A DNA stretch of 64,000 bases from an uncultured Bacteroides sp. (GTDB taxonomy: Bacteria > Bacteroidota > Bacteroidia > Bacteroidales > Bacteroidaceae), in contig CABUKU010000006.1 of the NCBI GenBank assembly GCA_902492205.1, positions 1-64,000 of the forward strand, read 5' to 3'. Below the pieces are notes generated by a model. That model saw only the letters and a program-made list of their open reading frames with translations. It did not search any database and was not told the origin of the DNA. Shown here piece after piece: positions 62,144 through 64,000 of this stretch (its first letter is position 1; every line of letters begins with the position of its first letter). Position numbers and translations under genes: made by a program.

Positions 62144-62998
62144 TTATTTTATACTAAGGTGATGAACCATTATCCATTCACCATCAATATTAAGCCATAT
62201 CTCCCAATTTCCGGAAATAATATTATAATCCACCTTTACTGCAGTTATCTCATTACGGTGAATTGTTATTTCCATTTCGGGTAGTGTCAATGTAGGGCTC
62301 GAAGCTGCCCTAGTCAAAGAAAAGAAGTTTAAGTTCAATTTGGAGATTTTACCTGCTGATGTCGGCGCAAGATAAGTTTCTATAATATTATTCACAGCAA
62401 CCTCTTTATTGACTTCAGCTTCCCCCGTATATTCCAATTGCGAATCTACAGTTTCATAAATGGAACTTACCTTCTGGGATAAACTACCTATACTTGCCGG
62501 GAAATTACTGCAAAATATAACTAATTTACCTTTCGCCCGTTCCAACGCAAGAGAAACAGATTTATACGACATAGGAAAAGACAGAATTGTTCTTGCTACA
62601 TAAATATCAGTTTGTTCCTGACCATTATAATGTAATTCTCCACTTGGAACATCCGGAGTTCTATTTCCCCAAACTGTTAACTCATACTCGCCGACAGAAA
62701 AGCCATCAACAGTTATCGGATAGAAGTCTTTACCTTCTTCCACATTAACAACATCCGACTGATAAACCAGATTTCCGGTTTTGGTATCGCGAAGAGTGTA
62801 ATATACAGTTTTTATAAATTGATGAAAAGGTAGAGTTTCATCTTTCTTCTCGAGTTGAGAGAACTGATCGGCATTAAAATAATTTTTATCCTTTACAGTT
62901 ACTTTTATTAAATATCCTGTAGGACAATCGTTCTTTGTACAAGAAGCTAAGCCTCCCAACAAAGTGATTATTAATATAGACAATAAAGCTTTTCCCAT
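62144..62998 (-). CDS. FimB/Mfa2-family fimbrial anchor lipoprotein
   Basis: 284-aa lipoprotein (lipobox LGGLASC). CTKNDCPTGYLIKVTVKDKNYFNADQF directly after the lipidated Cys is the classical Mfa2/FimB anchor start. Then come YYTLRDTKTGNLVY and DGFSVGEYELTVWGN. First gene of the fimbrial operon. The ATG at 62998 is preferred to an in-frame TTG 18 codons upstream because it begins the signal peptide. No strong -7 box is seen upstream. Confidence 0.75.
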   Translation of the reverse strand: MGKALLSILIITLLGGLASCTKNDCPTGYLIKVTVKDKNYFNADQFSQLEKKDETLPFHQFIKTVYYTLRDTKTGNLVYQSDVVNVEEGKDFYPITVDGFSVGEYELTVWGNRTPDVPSGELHYNGQEQTDIYVARTILSFPMSYKSVSLALERAKGKLVIFCSNFPASIGSLSQKVSSIYETVDSQLEYTGEAEVNKEVAVNNIIETYLAPTSAGKISKLNLNFFSLTRAASSPTLTLPEMEITIHRNEITAVKVDYNIISGNWEIWLNIDGEWIMVHHLSIK

Positions 62999-63087
62999 AT
63001 CACTTTTACAATATTGCAAATCAACATCATCAATCGACGATTTGTTGAACAAAAAAGTAATATTGGATTTATTTGCCTATTATTAAG

Positions 63088-63903
63088 TTAATTAATTTCA
63101 GAAACAACTTCTTCCACCTCTTCTACCCTCTTGTTCTTTATAATAAGTATGCTCATTTCATAAAGCAAACAAAGTGGAATAGCCACAACAGAAAGCGTAA
63201 ACGGATCACCGGTCGGAGTAATGACCGCAGCTAAAATGAAGATAAAAACAATAGCATGGCGACGATATTTACGAAGAAACCCTTTATTAATAATCCCAAT
63301 AAGTGAAAGTAACCATGTCACTAAAGGTAACTCAAAAACAAGCCCCATCATAAGAATCAACATCATGAAATTATCAATATAAGAATTGAGTGATATTTGA
63401 TTTACAATATCGGGACTAAGTTGATAAGTTGCAAGAAATCGTAGTGTAAGGGGATATACCATGAAATACCCCAACAATACACCTAAAAAAAACATAACCA
63501 TACCTACACAGAGTGCCATACGCACATTCTTAATCTCATTTTCATAAAGGGCAGGTTTTATAAAAAGCCAAATCTCAAATAATAAATAAGGAACAGACAA
63601 CACTACCGCCATCCAAAAAGAAGTAGATATATGAATAAAGAAAGGGGACGCAAGATTAATATTAACTAATTTGACTTCAAATTGTTGGGTAAAAAAATCT
63701 CCTGACAGGTTGAGCCAATCACCTATCTTATGCAATAACTGATAAAAAATAAAATCATTGTGACAAGGGGCAAGAATCACATGGTCGAACAAGTAAGGCA
63801 TAGCCACAAAAAAGGCTACCATCAGCACAAACCACACAGCGCACACTCTGAAAAGAACACGGCGGAGAACATCCAAGTGATCCCAGAACGTCATTTCTGC
63901 CAT
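63088..63903 (-). CDS. tatC: Sec-independent protein translocase TatC
   Basis: 271-aa inner-membrane protein that recognizes twin-arginine signal peptides. It starts MAEMTFWDHLDVLRR, a variant of the TatC E-HL-ELR-R motif, and has six membrane segments. LSVPYLLFEIWLFIKPALYENE is the conserved first-loop/TM2-3 region, and the late segment FIFILAAVITPTGDPFTLSVVAIPLCLLYE is highly typical. It starts 4 bp after the tatA stop codon. Confidence 0.95.
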   Translation of the reverse strand: MAEMTFWDHLDVLRRVLFRVCAVWFVLMVAFFVAMPYLFDHVILAPCHNDFIFYQLLHKIGDWLNLSGDFFTQQFEVKLVNINLASPFFIHISTSFWMAVVLSVPYLLFEIWLFIKPALYENEIKNVRMALCVGMVMFFLGVLLGYFMVYPLTLRFLATYQLSPDIVNQISLNSYIDNFMMLILMMGLVFELPLVTWLLSLIGIINKGFLRKYRRHAIVFIFILAAVITPTGDPFTLSVVAIPLCLLYEMSILIIKNKRVEEVEEVVSEIN

Positions 63904-63907
63904 GTGC

Positions 63908-64000
63908 TTATTCTTTCTTATCTGTGGTTTCGGGCTTTTCTATTTCTTCTTTGGTTTTCTTGATTTCAGCCTCAGCTTCATTCATTCCCTGCTTAAAGCT
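63908..64000 (-). CDS. tatA: TatA/E-like translocase subunit, C-terminal end (cut by window edge)
   Basis: The minus strand from the window edge encodes 30 residues ending in a stop codon: SFKQGMNEAEAEIKKTKEEI, then EKPETTDKKE. This is the amphipathic helix and charged tail of a TatA-type protein (family pattern SFKxGMNE). Its position just before tatC supports the call. The membrane segment lies outside the window. Confidence 0.85.
   Translation of the reverse strand, partial: SFKQGMNEAEAEIKKTKEEIEKPETTDKKE

Overview
The window is a stretch of a Bacteroides-type chromosome (Bacteroidales, AT-rich). The evidence is two SusC/SusD polysaccharide utilization loci (PULs), a one-protein hybrid two-component regulator, FimB/Mfa2-type fimbrial lipoproteins, GldB and DPP-IV homologs, and many promoters with the Bacteroides -7 box TAnnTTTG. 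The species cannot be fixed from sequence alone. No rRNA, tRNA, CRISPR array or transposase gene was seen.

Layout. 1-14744 is PUL 1 on the + strand: GH88 unsaturated glucuronyl hydrolase, SusC, SusD, a DUF5017-type lipoprotein, a beta-helix lipoprotein, two fimbrillin-like proteins with a C-terminal carbohydrate-binding-like domain, and a DUF1573-PL8 lyase. PL8 plus GH88 points to a glycosaminoglycan such as chondroitin or hyaluronan. 14745-15314 is a gene-free multi-hairpin element. 15315-25645 is mostly housekeeping on the - strand: nagB, flavodiiron protein, YhcC-like radical SAM protein, membrane protein, lipA, DPP-IV, RsmI-like methyltransferase, gldB and fabI. 26027-30719 (+) holds GH28, DUF4861 and GH43. 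30812-32437 holds a small unknown gene, three tandem small-RNA units and a large palindrome, followed by a HAD phosphatase. 33121-50166 (-) is the core of PUL 2: hybrid two-component regulator, CE12-CE8 fusion, PL1, DUF5123-like lipoprotein, SusD, SusC, CE8 and GH105. An ExuT-like transporter follows at 50606-52063 (+). A second multi-hairpin element fills 52064-52899, then come a Dna2-like nuclease-helicase, small genes, an MFS exporter, a lone receiver protein, a four-lipoprotein fimbrial operon, tatC and the 3' end of tatA.

How the genes work together. PUL 2 looks like a complete pectin pathway: demethylation and deacetylation (CE8, CE12), cleavage (PL1, GH28), uptake (SusC/D), side-chain and unsaturated-end removal (GH43, GH105), and galacturonate import (ExuT-like). 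Three of its promoters (GH28, SusC, GH105) carry degenerate direct-repeat half-sites with the same geometry: 19-bp repeat spacing and 23 bp to the -7 box. PUL 1 shows a different shared operator: ATGTACT-like repeats 22 bp apart and 32 bp from the -7 box, upstream of both GH88 and the first fimbrillin gene.

The least explained parts are the three tandem small-RNA units on the - strand (31269-31957), which have promoters, covarying stems and T-runs, and the two 0.45-0.56 kb nested-hairpin elements between convergent genes. The interior of one hairpin element contains a module that is reverse-complemented in the other.
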